Part shown: positions 1-10,950 of the stretch, piece after piece
How the letters are laid out: every line of letters starts with the position of its first letter
Numbering within the stretch: the first letter of the stretch is position 1
Assembly: GCA_026770025.1 (NCBI GenBank)
Contig: JAMXDE010000020.1
Location: 248,001 to 312,000, forward strand
Length of the DNA stretch: 64,000 bases
Direction of reading: 5' to 3'
Source of the DNA: Craspedostauros australis
Lineage: Eukaryota; Bacillariophyta; Bacillariophyceae; Mastogloiales; Achnanthaceae
Notes under the pieces: generated by a model
Told to the model about the DNA's origin: nothing
Seen by the model: only the letters and a program-made list of their open reading frames with translations
Database searches by the model: none
Program-made: the position numbers and the translations under genes

Positions 1-2
1 CG

Positions 3-3000
3 GAGTATTTCGCAAAAGTCGTGAAATCGGCCCTGGTGACGGTCATCGCATCATCACCGTCTCTGTTCGGAATATTGGTACATGTATGCAACGCCGTGCG
101 AATTGATGTCGACGTCCTAATCACATCCAGTATTCGGAATTTTCGAACGGACGATGCACAGCACTTCACGAAGCATGTTCGGAAACAGCCGTGCCTGGCT
201 CAGCTCCTGTTGCTCCGGCGTCGACTGCAGCAAGCACAGCGAGAAGGGGTTCTGCGTAGCGTCCATACCAGAATCCAGCGTTGTCAACACATGACCCAGC
301 TACTTCAACAATCCAACATGAAGAGCCTCAACGATGACGGCAATGTCATTGTTCGAAACGGCAATCTCAAGCAGCACCAAACCATCTCGCATACCTACTG
401 GCTGTTCCCAATCTGTGTTGACCAACCGCAACAAGTCAGCATGCGAATGCGGCACGCAGGATACGATGTGACTTCTGGTGCATCACAGCTCTGCTCCGTC
501 TCGAAAATGATGATGCCAAAAGCATCGCAACCCAACAATTGTCCACATCAGCAGCACTCCAACCTCACAGCGACGACGACGACGACGACGACGACGACAA
601 CAACAACAGTGAATACAGATTACTTGATGGATCATATCGTGTATCTTCCCATTGCCAGCCAGGAGTTGAATTCACAACAGATGCAACACATGGCGGATTG
701 TCTACGACGTCCCATCATGCCTACATCTTCGCGCAATGCAAGCACCCGCATCAAACTCTTTTCGACTTGGACAGTCGTCCCAATCATTGCAGTTGCCATC
801 ATGGCGCGTTCAATGGGCTGCATGCCGGTGGCAGCGTTGGTGCTGTCAACGTGTTGGCTCGCAATTCGAGTGACAATGGCGGTGTACGCGTTGTACATTG
901 CAGGATTGATGCTGCTGAGGTCAGCCGCGTCCACATTTTACTTTGGACGCAGCGGACCGTTCATGAAGCATTTGGTTTCGGCGCCGAAGGACGACAGCGA
1001 GAATAATGAGAATCAAGACGACCCCATCATCGATTCCCTATTTGCGGATAATCAGGATGCGGTGCTCTCACAAGATGCAGCAACATGCCGACGCAAAGTA
1101 TTTTTGACGGGCGCAACGGGATTTGTGGGGTCCATGATCCTGCGTGACTTGCTGAAGCATCGCAAACGCTTTGGAATCGAACAGATCCTCGTGCTGTGCC
1201 GTCCAAGACGGCAAAAGACTGCGCAGCAACGAATCCAGCAGCTCTTGGCATCCCAGGATATGTTCGGCTTTCTCTCCAGCACGGAGAAGGAAACATTAGT
1301 GCGAGTTGTGGAAGGTGACATAACGAAATCCAATGCAGGTATCTGCGACGGACGTGCATTGCAGCAACTCCAGCAAGATGACAGCATCGACGTCGTGATT
1401 CATTGCGCTGCCTCTGTCAGCTTCAAGCAAAGCCTGGATGAAGCTGCGGAATCCAACATAACTGCGCCGTTGATTATGCAGGACTTTGCCGGCCGGCTGT
1501 CAAACCCATCCGTCAAATTCATTCAGATCAGCACAGCCTTCGTGCATGGCGGACAGACGGGGAGTTCGGAACGACCCCTAGGCGAGGGATTGTTCGATCT
1601 TGGCGGATTGTACAACGACGCTGCTGCGAAGATCTACCGATCCATGCTTGGGAACCAGCTGTTCGCCCAACAAGCAATGCACGATTTGGAATTTCCGAAC
1701 ACGTACACGTTCAGCAAATGCATTTGTGAACGTCTGCTATTGAGCCGTGCCGATCCGTCCGTCCAGACCATCATCCTGCGGCCCAGCATCGTCGGTCCTG
1801 CCCTTGAGAATCCTTCCGAAGGTTGGGCCGGACAAAAACCATCAACCATCGTTGCTGCGTCCAGCCTGTATCTATTCTACCAGTGGAATCTGTGGTGCTT
1901 TGGAAGTCACAGAGTTCCATACATCCCCGTGGACGTGGTGGCTCGCTGCGTGCTGCAAAAGGCCTTCCAATGTCCAGCCGGAAGCACCGTCCAGTCTCCC
2001 GATGCTGCGCAAGAGGACTCCTTGGCCTCCTCGGACGAGGTGGATAGCGAGGATTCCGATCTTGTCAAGATCCGACCCGCCGAGAACCTGACAGGTATCA
2101 GCAGCTTCCATTCCTCCGGGGACAGTCACGAAGCATTTCGTATCGACAGGTCCAAGACTCTATCAAAACCAAATGCCTCTGCCTGCAAGGATGTGCCACG
2201 GCACTCCATTCACAATGTGACATGGGACGCATGCTCTCCTCCGTCCACACACTTCACGTGGACCGACTACAGTCTCGCGACTTGTCAAATTGGAGCCATC
2301 TACGATCACTTCAGCCGACCAGTCGCCTTCATCGGACTTCTCTTCGCAACCAAGCTGTTCCCGGGAGTTGGGATGGGATGGGAGACATTCGCGACGCTTC
2401 ATGCATGGCTGGTGATGAAACCGATGTATCTCGTTCAGGCGGCGCTTCGTTACCTGGACATGCAGAATCCGGCGTTGAACATGTTGGTGGGATACCTCGA
2501 CTTGCCCCTTCTGTTCTTCCCATTCATGAACAAAACATACCACTTCCGTTCCAAGCTGGTTGCGCCGACAACTGTTGAGGGTGATAGGTACATGACACGT
2601 TGCGTGCAAGCCGCGCATGCCTTCAATCGCAACATGGCCACCAAGCGACAAGCTTCGTTGGCGCAAAGCAAATCCGCTGAAGTGCACAATGATGCTGCTG
2701 CTCATGCTCATGCTGCTGCTGGTCAGAAGGGAACAGACTGCAAATCATCATCTGGAAGGATGGAAGTGATGATCGGTGGCCGACGGCACGCGCGATGCCT
2801 GAGCGACTTCGGTTGGGCTATGTCGCAGCCGAAAGGGAACATCGTCTTCCGGCTCACTGGCTACTTTTTCTCGCACATACTAAGAAGGACTTGCGCGGAA
2901 GTGAGTTTCGACATGGAATTCTTCCTCCAAGCCGTTCAACAAGCGACGTCCGAGGATCATGGCCAGATGACGACGATCGTCCTTGCTCCGACGCATCGTT

Positions 3001-6000
3001 CATTTTTCGATTTTATGCTGCTGAGCTACGCCATCTTCTCACTTCCGGAGATGGGGATCGAACTGCCCATGATCGCAGCAGCCACTGACTTTGAACGCAT
3101 GCCTATCGTTGGATTCCTCGCACGCTGCATGGGTGCATTGTACGTGAAACGAGGAAGGAAAACTGAAGACCCTGCTCTCACGAGCCAGCTGAGGAGTATG
3201 AAGGAAGACGCCAGTCAGCAATCGGTGCCATGCTTTGAGGTGTTCATCGAGGGCAAGCGAAGCCGCGATCGACGATATCTCGAGCCCAAGACAGGATTTC
3301 TCAAGCATCTTCAGCAATCGGGTGGTAGTCATATCGTGGTCCCCATTTCCATCAACTACGAAGTCATTCCAGAACAGAGTCTGCTGGTGCCCGAAGCAGG
3401 CGGCGCGAATCGCAACCACCTGAGCCTCTCTGGTCTCTTGGCATGGCTGATGGTGAGTGAGCGGACACTGTACTCTATGGTCGAAGCACAGCGTTTGGCC
3501 TTGCCTTGCCTTCCTTGCTGCGTGTGGGTCTGTTTGGTCTGGTTTGGCTTGGTCCGATCCGTGCTTTTTGTGTGCCGTGGGTTAATGTGCCTGCGGATTG
3601 GAATGTGCTGTGTGTGCTGAACATCCCAATAAGCGCCGGACACAAACAGTGCTCTCCACTGTGTGTCCAATTCTACCATTTGCTCCGATGTGCGAGTACC
3701 TATCGACACGCAATTCAACAGTGTGTCTAATCGCGACTCCCTTTCTCTTGACCGTCCGTTACCAAATCGCCTCTCCCTATTCCCCAAACGTTGGAACGCA
3801 CACTGTTGTATAACAACCTACTGGCGCAACCAGCAAGTTGGCAAGGGATTCGTGCAGCTTGGGAAGATTCATATCGCTGCCGATCAGCCCATTCGCATGC
3901 CCAACGGACATGATCCTGCCGCATGCTGCTACAAGGCGCTTGCGAAAGACATCCAGCTTGGACAGCAACAGCAAACGTTTGTGACAGACTACCATGTGGA
4001 GGCTATCTCCCGCCTGTTGCAACTAGATTCGAACACAGTCCAAAATGGTATGGTTGAGCTCAGGTGCAACTTCAAGCCACCATGCTGCTGCTGCTGCTCC
4101 GATCAAGGGACGCCGAGCGAAGATGGCATGCCAAGACCTCCAGGCATCCCAACAGATCGTAGCGAGCTGTGTGCCGTGGCATTTCAATTCTCGCACATCC
4201 TGGCCAGTTCATTGGCAGCTTCGAGGCCCCGGTGGTCATCGTGGCTTGCGTTCCACACTGATCTGGTGCGGAGCAGATTCAAGTTGACGAGTCCTCAACT
4301 GACGGAGAAGTCACAATCTATGAACCCGAGCGCGACCACGAATGCGTGTGCGAATGCCCTCTTGAAAGGCTTCATCGAGTTGTTTGATGGTGCAGACCAG
4401 GCAGCGAAGACCGCAGTTGAAAAATTGCAACAATCTGGGATGACAAGCAAAACGACGGCGGAGCATGTCATGCAGATCGCGTTGAGGCAGGATGCATCTC
4501 TCCCGCGCATGTTGGTGTATGCTGCTGCATGTAAAGCATTGCAGGCATTGCAAGCCTTGCAGTATAGTGGGATTCACACCATCAGTGCACTGATGGCATC
4601 ATCGACATCAGCGCCCAGCGATAACTTGGTGCGATATGCGAAGCACGGCATCAACGACACCAACGGCGCTGAAAAGCTGGGGTATTGGGGCTTTGGTGAT
4701 TCTGGATTCATCGTTGCATCGGACAGCAAGGGGAGACCGTACGTGACCATGAAGGGGGCACGGTACAGGCTTTGTAACAAGCGCATTCGCAAGTTGCTGC
4801 CGTTTATCGAGAATGAAATGGGTGTGAAGATCAACCTCATGACCGAACCAGCCGCATGCTCATTCGATCCCTCCCTATACGACAGCGACACCAACACCAA
4901 CTGCAAACTCGGCCAATCAGACCTTGATGAGATACGAAAGGTCGTGGGTGATGTGTCCACGGACCCGTGGGATCGCGCAAGGCAGTGCAGCGGCCATTCT
5001 CAGAATGATGTGTACGCTCTCCGATACGGTACGTTGCATCGTATTCCTGACGTCGTGGCCCGGCCTTCATCCGAAGAGCAGATGTCGCGATTGATCCAGC
5101 TGGCGACACAACGAGGGTGGTGCATCATCCCAGTCGGTGGTGGAACGAACGTTACATCGGCAACACGATGTCCGACGTACGAACAGGAGCCACGCTCGAT
5201 TATCGCATTGGATACGAAGCTGCTGAACAAGGTGCTCTGGCTCAACGAGGAGGACGGGCTTGCGCAGGTTCAGGCTGGCATCACGGGCAAGGAGCTCGTC
5301 GAAGAGATGGCCAGCCGTGGCTTCACCATCGGGCATGAACCAGACAGCTACGAATTCAGCACGCTCGGCGGTTGGATCGCGACCAAGGCCAGCGGGATGA
5401 AACGATCCAAGTACGGCAACATCGAGGACATCGTGAAGTCTGTGACCTTTGTGACTTCCACCCAGCAGGAGGGGGGCGAGCTCGTTGAGTCGGCACGGTG
5501 CCATTCGAGAACGGTGCCAGGGCGCATGTCAGAAGGATTGGATATGCTGTCATTGATCTTGGGTTCAGAAGGTTGTTTGGGAGTGATCACCAGAGCGATC
5601 ATCCGCGTTTGGCCATTGCCAGAGGTGAAGAAGTTCGACAGCATCTTGCTGCCGTCATTCGGCACTGGCTTGAGCTTCGTCCATGACGTGTCCAAGCTCG
5701 GTGCTCTGGCACCCGCCAGCATCCGATTGATGGACAACGCTCACTTCCGCCTGGGTCAGGCCCTGCGCCCCGACTCGGACGGCATGGTGACCAGCGCAGT
5801 TGAGTCATTCATGAAGTTCGCCCTGACCTCCGTGGTTGGTAACGGAACGTTTCACCCGCACTCCGTCGTCTGCGCGACCATATCCTACGAAGGCAGAGCC
5901 GCAGAGGTCGCAAGCCAACAGCGCGAGATCGCCAGACTGGCAACGCAGCATGGCGGGATCTCTCTGGGATCCAGGGTTGGACAGTCGGGATACGAGCTCA

Positions 6001-6524
6001 CGTTCATGATCGCGTACCTACGGGACTTCGCCATGAACTACGATTTGCTGGGCGAGTCCTTCGAGACCTTCGTCCCGTGGTCCAAGATCGAGACCGTGAT
6101 CAGCAGCACGCACGATCGCATCACGAAAGAGCATTTTGCGCGGAACCTGCCAGGCACTCCATTCGTCGGATGCCGCATCACCCAGCTCTACCACGAAGGG
6201 GCGTGCATCTACTTCTACCTTTGCATCAGCATCGAAGGCGTTCCAAAACCGAGCGACACTTACTCGGATCTCGAGCATGCCGCGAAGGCGGCCATTCTGG
6301 AGCACGGCGGCTCGCTGAGTCACCATCATGGCATCGGCAAGCTGCGATCGTCCTTGTTGAAGGAGCGCTCATCGCCCACGATGCTCAGCGTCATGAAGGG
6401 TCTGAAAGAGACTCTCGACGCAGACAACTTGTTTTGCTGTCGCAACGGACTATTGGCCGAGGCTGATGCCATCCCATCAATGCCACCGACCAGAGCTCAT
6501 GCGATTTGCCATCAGCAGCCATGA
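3..6524 (+). CDS. Three-domain ether-lipid enzyme: fatty acyl-CoA reductase - DHAP acyltransferase - alkyl-DHAP synthase (5' end open at window edge)
   Basis: Two long open stretches in the same frame join across a GT-AG intron (3453-3833, phase 0, contains a stop), giving about 2040 residues. The N-terminal ~350 residues hold low-complexity sequence and a hydrophobic stretch. Next is a fatty acyl-CoA reductase domain with the NAD(P)-binding motif TGATGFVGS and the YxxxK pair YTFSK. A GNPAT-type acyltransferase follows (HRSFFD as HX4D, then FIEGKRSRDRR); the intron lies inside it. The C-terminal part matches alkylglycerone-phosphate synthase: FAD-binding IIPVGGGTNVTS, GHEPDSYEFSTLGGW, KYGNIED and the HHHGIGKLR segment. 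Together these would make fatty alcohol, acyl-DHAP and alkyl-DHAP, the entry to ether lipids. The proteins are peroxisomal in animals, but the C-terminus here (HQQP) is no PTS1. The frame is open to the left edge; the first in-frame ATG is at 291, so the true start may lie outside. Confidence 0.88.
571..598. repeat. ACG trinucleotide run inside the reductase gene
   Basis: A run of about nine ACG/GAC triplets encodes a polythreonine tract in the N-terminal, poorly conserved part of the fusion enzyme. Length variation here would change the protein without shifting frame. Confidence 0.85.
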
Positions 6525-7258
6525 GGAGAGTTGAGGTAAACGAGTGCACGAGTGCAGACACGATGCGGTAGAACCAAAGTGTGGTACGCGGGTCGAGGCA
6601 GAGTCGTACAGTGCATATGTTCTGCAAGCAAATCAAGTGAGCGCTACTCTCTAGATTCAATATTGTAGCGTCAACTAGCGCAGTATCGCCTGTCCGCCAA
6701 CCCACACGCAAGAAACACGACAATCGGACACAACGGTACGAACTCTGTATCTTGAGACCTCTCGTTCGTCAACTCGAAGTATCTTTGGTGTCGGCGCCTC
6801 CCAGCCACAGAAAACAAACGTCACAGCAATGCCACCGCACACGCAGCGTGGATACCCACAGTTGCTCCTTGTATCGTGGTTGAATGGGATTGGACTCGAC
6901 AGACCAACACACGATCGGTGGTGTCAAATCTCCGGGAACCTCCGAACCCTGCGTCCCACGTTTGTTTTTCTGTGCCTCGACCGTCAGCATCCTCCGAATC
7001 GAATCCTTCTTGTTCCAACCAAAAGACAGAGAGACACAGGTGCACGCACCTCACAAAACCATTGCGCCAAACCCAAAACGTACTCGCAGCCGCAAAACGC
7101 AAAAAGGAAAGTGCAACACCCAAAGAGCACACAACGCAAATCCGAAACACTCCCAAACAAAGAATCTTTGCTTCAGCCAACATCGACATAAAATCAACTC
7201 AGGTCCAAGTCTAACGACAAACGACACGACACAACACAACACAAATACAACCAACATC
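6525..7258. other. Spacer between the ether-lipid fusion gene and the APS reductase gene
   Basis: Tandem-gene spacer holding the 3' end of the fusion gene and the promoter and leader of the reductase gene. The last ~200 bases are A/C-rich with many CAACA and ACAAA words, as in leaders of strongly expressed genes. No credible coding exon seen. Confidence 0.6.
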
Positions 7259-8548
7259 ATGAAGCACATCATCGCCTTCACCGCGTTGTGCGCCGCCCCA
7301 TTCGCCGCCGCCTTCGTCCCAACCAAGCCAGCCTTCTCCACGACCCCCACCACCACCATGAACATGGCCGACAGCTTCGACCAGGAGCAGTTCATCCAGG
7401 AGACCAAGGATATGCGCCTCAAGCACCTCGAGGAGCAGGCCATGTACGCCCTCAAGATCTCCTGCGAGAACTACGAGAACGCAGTCTTCCCCAACGCCAT
7501 GATCGCCGGTGACGTCGTCATCACCCACCTTCTCCACCGCCTCGGCTTCCTCGAGAGCGGCAAGGCCAAGATCATGGTCGTCGACACCTTCCACCTCTTC
7601 CCAGAGACCATGGACTTCCTCAAGGAGATCGAGGAGTTCTACAACTTCAAGGCCGAGGTCTTCTGTGCCGAGGGCATCCCGATCGCCGACAAGGCAGCCT
7701 ACGACAAGCGCTACGGAGCCGACCTCTGGAAGGAGAACATCGAGGAGTACGACCGCGTCTGCAAGGTTGAGCCATTCCAGCGCGGACTCAAGACCCTCAA
7801 CACCGACTGCATGATCAACGGACGCACCCGGTGGCAGGGATTCGAGCGTGCCTGGATTGACATGTTCGAGAACGCCCCAATCGGAGGTGGACTCGCCAAG
7901 TGCAACCCGCTCGCGTACTGGACCCTCGAGGATACCTTCGACTACATCAAGAAGTACGAGATCCCGCACCACCCACTCCACGCCAAGGGATACCCAAGCA
8001 TCGGTGATGCCAAGGACACCATCCCGATCCCGGAAGACGGCAGCGTCAAGTTCGCCGACTTCTCCTTCGAAGGTGACAAGACCCAGTGGTTGGACTACGC
8101 CAGCGAGAGAAAGGGACGCTTCGTCGGACTCGCCAACAAGGACGGATCCACCAAGACCGAGTGCGGCATCCACGTTGCCGGAGCCGAGCGCACCTGGGAC
8201 CGCGACCTCTGGGAGACCGACAAGTCCGCCGTCAAGAAGATCGAGACCACCGGCGCCGCTGATGAGGCCGTCAAGGCCGGCAAGCCAGCCGTCATGGTCG
8301 TCTACGCCCCATGGTGCCAGTTCTCCCAGAACATGGAGGAGGAGTTCGAGAAGTTCGCCGCCGACTCCGACCTCGATGTCTACAGCTTCCGCGGAGACGA
8401 AGAGCGTGAATTCGTCCAGGCCAACCTCAACACCGAATCCTTCCCAACCGTCAACGTCATCAAGCCAGACGGATCCGTCGTCAAGTACGAGAGCGAGGTC
8501 CGCACCGTCGAGGCCTTCTCCAAGTTCGCTGAGGAGACCCTCGCCTAG
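7259..8548 (+). CDS. Plastid 5'-adenylylsulfate reductase, B type (no iron-sulfur cluster), with thioredoxin-like C-terminal domain
   Basis: A single-exon protein of 429 residues. It begins with a signal peptide and cleavage context AAPFAAAFVP, typical of secondary-plastid import. The PAPS-reductase fold follows, with GDVVITHLL, the sulfonucleotide-binding region and the catalytic KTECGIH (Cys302). The four cysteines that bind the 4Fe-4S cluster in classical APS reductases are absent: the CC pair is VC (Cys168) and the GYxSIGCxxCT segment reads GYPSIGDAKDT. The C-terminal thioredoxin-like domain has WCQFS (Cys353, Ser356) where WCxxC is expected. This matches the APR-B class first described in a moss, which uses free thioredoxin as donor. 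The enzyme reduces activated sulfate to sulfite for cysteine synthesis. Codon use is strongly biased to C-ending codons, suggesting high expression. Whether APS or PAPS is the true substrate cannot be read from sequence. Confidence 0.93.
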   Translation: MKHIIAFTALCAAPFAAAFVPTKPAFSTTPTTTMNMADSFDQEQFIQETKDMRLKHLEEQAMYALKISCENYENAVFPNAMIAGDVVITHLLHRLGFLESGKAKIMVVDTFHLFPETMDFLKEIEEFYNFKAEVFCAEGIPIADKAAYDKRYGADLWKENIEEYDRVCKVEPFQRGLKTLNTDCMINGRTRWQGFERAWIDMFENAPIGGGLAKCNPLAYWTLEDTFDYIKKYEIPHHPLHAKGYPSIGDAKDTIPIPEDGSVKFADFSFEGDKTQWLDYASERKGRFVGLANKDGSTKTECGIHVAGAERTWDRDLWETDKSAVKKIETTGAADEAVKAGKPAVMVVYAPWCQFSQNMEEEFEKFAADSDLDVYSFRGDEEREFVQANLNTESFPTVNVIKPDGSVVKYESEVRTVEAFSKFAEETLA

Positions 8549-8763
8549 GTTCATTCTGCTGATGCGACCGCTGATCCGACGAGCCTGTCTTCTGCATCAT
8601 TAGATCGAGTATGTTAGTATTATAATGTGCTCGTAGTGATAGTAATTCAACGTTTGCATCAAATACTGGCATCGCACTCGTACTCTACTTCCATACTCGT
8701 TCCGCAACACGGCGGACTCTGTTAATTTTTCAATTACATTTTGAGGGGTACTCGGCTCTTGCT

Positions 8764-10950
8764 TCATGCAATTGCCTTCTCGAAGGTGTGCAGCATCAGC
8801 GACGACCCGATGTCGGCCGTCTCGATCTCCTTGTATCCTAAACGTTGGTACAGGGCACGCGCACCTTCCAGCTTGTCGATGGTCGTCGCCCGCAGCTTGG
8901 TGTAGCCGCGCCGTTGCGCAGCACACGCGGCAATGTCCAGCAATTCCATCCCTATGCCTCTCCGTCGATGATTCTCATCTACAACTAGCCGCACGATCTC
9001 TGCCGTATCAGCCTGGCAGCATCGTTGGAATCCAACGAATCCCAACACTTCACGTTGTTGCTGTTGAATGGCAACCAGGAAACAGCCACCATTTTGTCGA
9101 TACCGCACCCCGATTGTCGATTCGGACGTGGATAGATCCTTGCGCAACGCCGCCTTGACCATCTTGCGGACTGCGGTGAACTCTTGCGTCTGGTGTCGAT
9201 ACGTGCATTCGAACAAGCTACGGATGGCACCGTCATCGCGAGGTTCGATCACAGTGAGGATGTGCTTGCGTTGCAAATTCAGCCGTGGCGCAACGTCCTT
9301 CGGAAAGGATGACGGGCACAACAATCGTTCCAAGACGACGTCGGCATTGGCTGCGAATCCGCATGTCACAAAATAGGACTGCACATGCAACAGAAATGCA
9401 GCATGCTCATCGAAAAGTTCGGGCGTGGCAATGGGACAGCCTCTCAATGCCAACCCCAGATGATGAGTGTGGGAGGTGTGGAAGCCAGCCTGGACCAGTC
9501 TGGAATCGATCTCTGCGCATGTTGCACCGAGCGGTTGAAAGGATTGCAACGATGCAGGCGTGGCTGTTGTTGACGGTGGATCGTTTGCATTCGGACCTAA
9601 AGTTGTCGCATAGCCTCGTGATAACTTGGCTTCAAACTTGTGACAGTACGCATTCACGTATCCATCCAGAACATTGATGATCGGAGTTGCCACCCTGCCA
9701 TCGCTGTCAGTTGCAGTTGCAGTGTTGACTTCAGAAGTGTCTGTTGTTGTTGGCGCGAACGGTTCCAATCCTGCGAAGATGCTGTTGGGCGATTGATCGC
9801 ACACAGTTCTGCAGACATGAAGCAGGTCATTTGTCTCTCGTGCGGATAGATAGGAAATGACGAGTTCCGATAGTATGAAGGTCGGGGCAGCATGAGTAGT
9901 ATTTGCCAGTGGTTCGGAATCGCTGCTGTGCGTCTGCATCACCTCGTGGAGAACTTGTTTGACATCATCGCCGTTCCGCAAATTGACGGACAGCAGGGAG
10001 TAGTTGCACACATTTGGCGTCTCTGCCGCTGTCGACGTTGTGGTGGATTCTGTCGCATCCACGATGGTGCCATGAAAGCGCACACGGTCATCGGTTTTGG
10101 ACGATGGCTCTTCCTCTTCTTCCACTGGCACCACGATATTCTGCTTCAAGAGAATGTCGCGTTTGAGTGTGCAAATAGAGGGTACGTCCAGCTCAATGAC
10201 GCGCACATGGGACCGTGCCAAGGAATGGCACCACATTCCGATGATGTCCAGGCCGCATCCCATGATGACGATGTTAACTGTTGGAGAGGAAATGTCATCG
10301 GCAGGCTGCTTCGTGCCGTTGCTGATACTGCCGCTGTTGCTGTTTGAGGAGAGTGTTGTATGGAACTGAATGAAGGAGTTAAGGATTCGAGCCACTGCCG
10401 CCACCCGGCATGCGTATCCGAGATTTACGAGCGCCGTTTGCTTTCTTGGCTTGAACTTCCTGCTCCTACGCTTGTGTTGGAGTGATGATGATGGCTCGCC
10501 ACTGCCAGCGTCGCCGTCGTTATTGTCAATGTCATCGTCGTCACCTTTGTAGCTGGACATTGCACTCATCAACCGCACATACTCCTGGACGTTGGTCGGC
10601 ACGGGAGGCTTGTAATTGTTGGAGATGAGAGATTGCTTGGCCTGAAGTGCATCATGGGCAGTCGTCGTCACGGATGATGTTGTTGTCACTGACGATGTTG
10701 TTGATGCTGCACCTGATGGTGCTGATGAATGTATTGGATTCATAGATGGCATGTTCCTGCTTTTGCTTCGATGGTCTTCCACCCCTCTCTCCATCTCTGG
10801 AGAGAGAGAGGATGCTTCTGTTGGCGGGGCTTTCGAAGAACTGATGGTGTGAGTCGAGGAAGGATAGTGGGCAAGATGTGGTCGTGGTGGGAAGGCAACA
10901 CGATTCGGAGTTCCTTTTTGAGTTGGGCGGAGGTGTCGGGCTTCGTGCAA
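8764..10950 (-). CDS. Leucine carboxyl methyltransferase fused to a GNAT N-acetyltransferase
   Basis: An uninterrupted frame of up to 728 residues. The first ~170 residues are Ser/Thr-rich and poorly conserved; the start may instead be the ATG at 10794. The middle resembles the LCMT/PPM1 family: VNLGYACRVAAVARIL, then the SAM-binding strand VNIVIMGCGLDIIG, the acidic strand VIELDVPSI, FILSELVISYLS, and the late LLHVQSYF segment, which corresponds to LLxHYxxxxA. LCMT1 methylates the C-terminal leucine of the PP2A catalytic subunit; the LCMT2/TYW4 relatives act on wybutosine in tRNA. The last ~160 residues form a GNAT domain with EIVRLVVDENHRRRGIGMELL (acetyl-CoA loop R-R-G-I-G) and ARALYQRLGYKEIE. 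The frame runs through both domains without a stop, so the fusion is encoded as one protein. It converges with the APS reductase gene over a 215-base spacer. The exact substrates are unknown. Confidence 0.8.
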   Translation of the reverse strand: MHEARHLRPTQKGTPNRVAFPPRPHLAHYPSSTHTISSSKAPPTEASSLSPEMERGVEDHRSKSRNMPSMNPIHSSAPSGAASTTSSVTTTSSVTTTAHDALQAKQSLISNNYKPPVPTNVQEYVRLMSAMSSYKGDDDDIDNNDGDAGSGEPSSSLQHKRRSRKFKPRKQTALVNLGYACRVAAVARILNSFIQFHTTLSSNSNSGSISNGTKQPADDISSPTVNIVIMGCGLDIIGMWCHSLARSHVRVIELDVPSICTLKRDILLKQNIVVPVEEEEEPSSKTDDRVRFHGTIVDATESTTTSTAAETPNVCNYSLLSVNLRNGDDVKQVLHEVMQTHSSDSEPLANTTHAAPTFILSELVISYLSARETNDLLHVCRTVCDQSPNSIFAGLEPFAPTTTDTSEVNTATATDSDGRVATPIINVLDGYVNAYCHKFEAKLSRGYATTLGPNANDPPSTTATPASLQSFQPLGATCAEIDSRLVQAGFHTSHTHHLGLALRGCPIATPELFDEHAAFLLHVQSYFVTCGFAANADVVLERLLCPSSFPKDVAPRLNLQRKHILTVIEPRDDGAIRSLFECTYRHQTQEFTAVRKMVKAALRKDLSTSESTIGVRYRQNGGCFLVAIQQQQREVLGFVGFQRCCQADTAEIVRLVVDENHRRRGIGMELLDIAACAAQRRGYTKLRATTIDKLEGARALYQRLGYKEIETADIGSSLMLHTFEKAIA

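Noticed and set aside
3453-3833. Two separate genes (reductase-acyltransferase and AGPS) instead of one
   Set aside because: A stop at 3618 ends the first frame, but the GTGAGT donor and CAG acceptor join the acyltransferase halves in phase and the family's conserved sequence continues across the joint.
7211-8554. 447-codon open frame on the minus strand opposite the APS reductase gene
   Set aside because: It is a mirror of the strongly biased codon use of the sense gene (C-ending codons leave no antisense stops) and its product is a Gly/Leu/Val-rich chain without domains.
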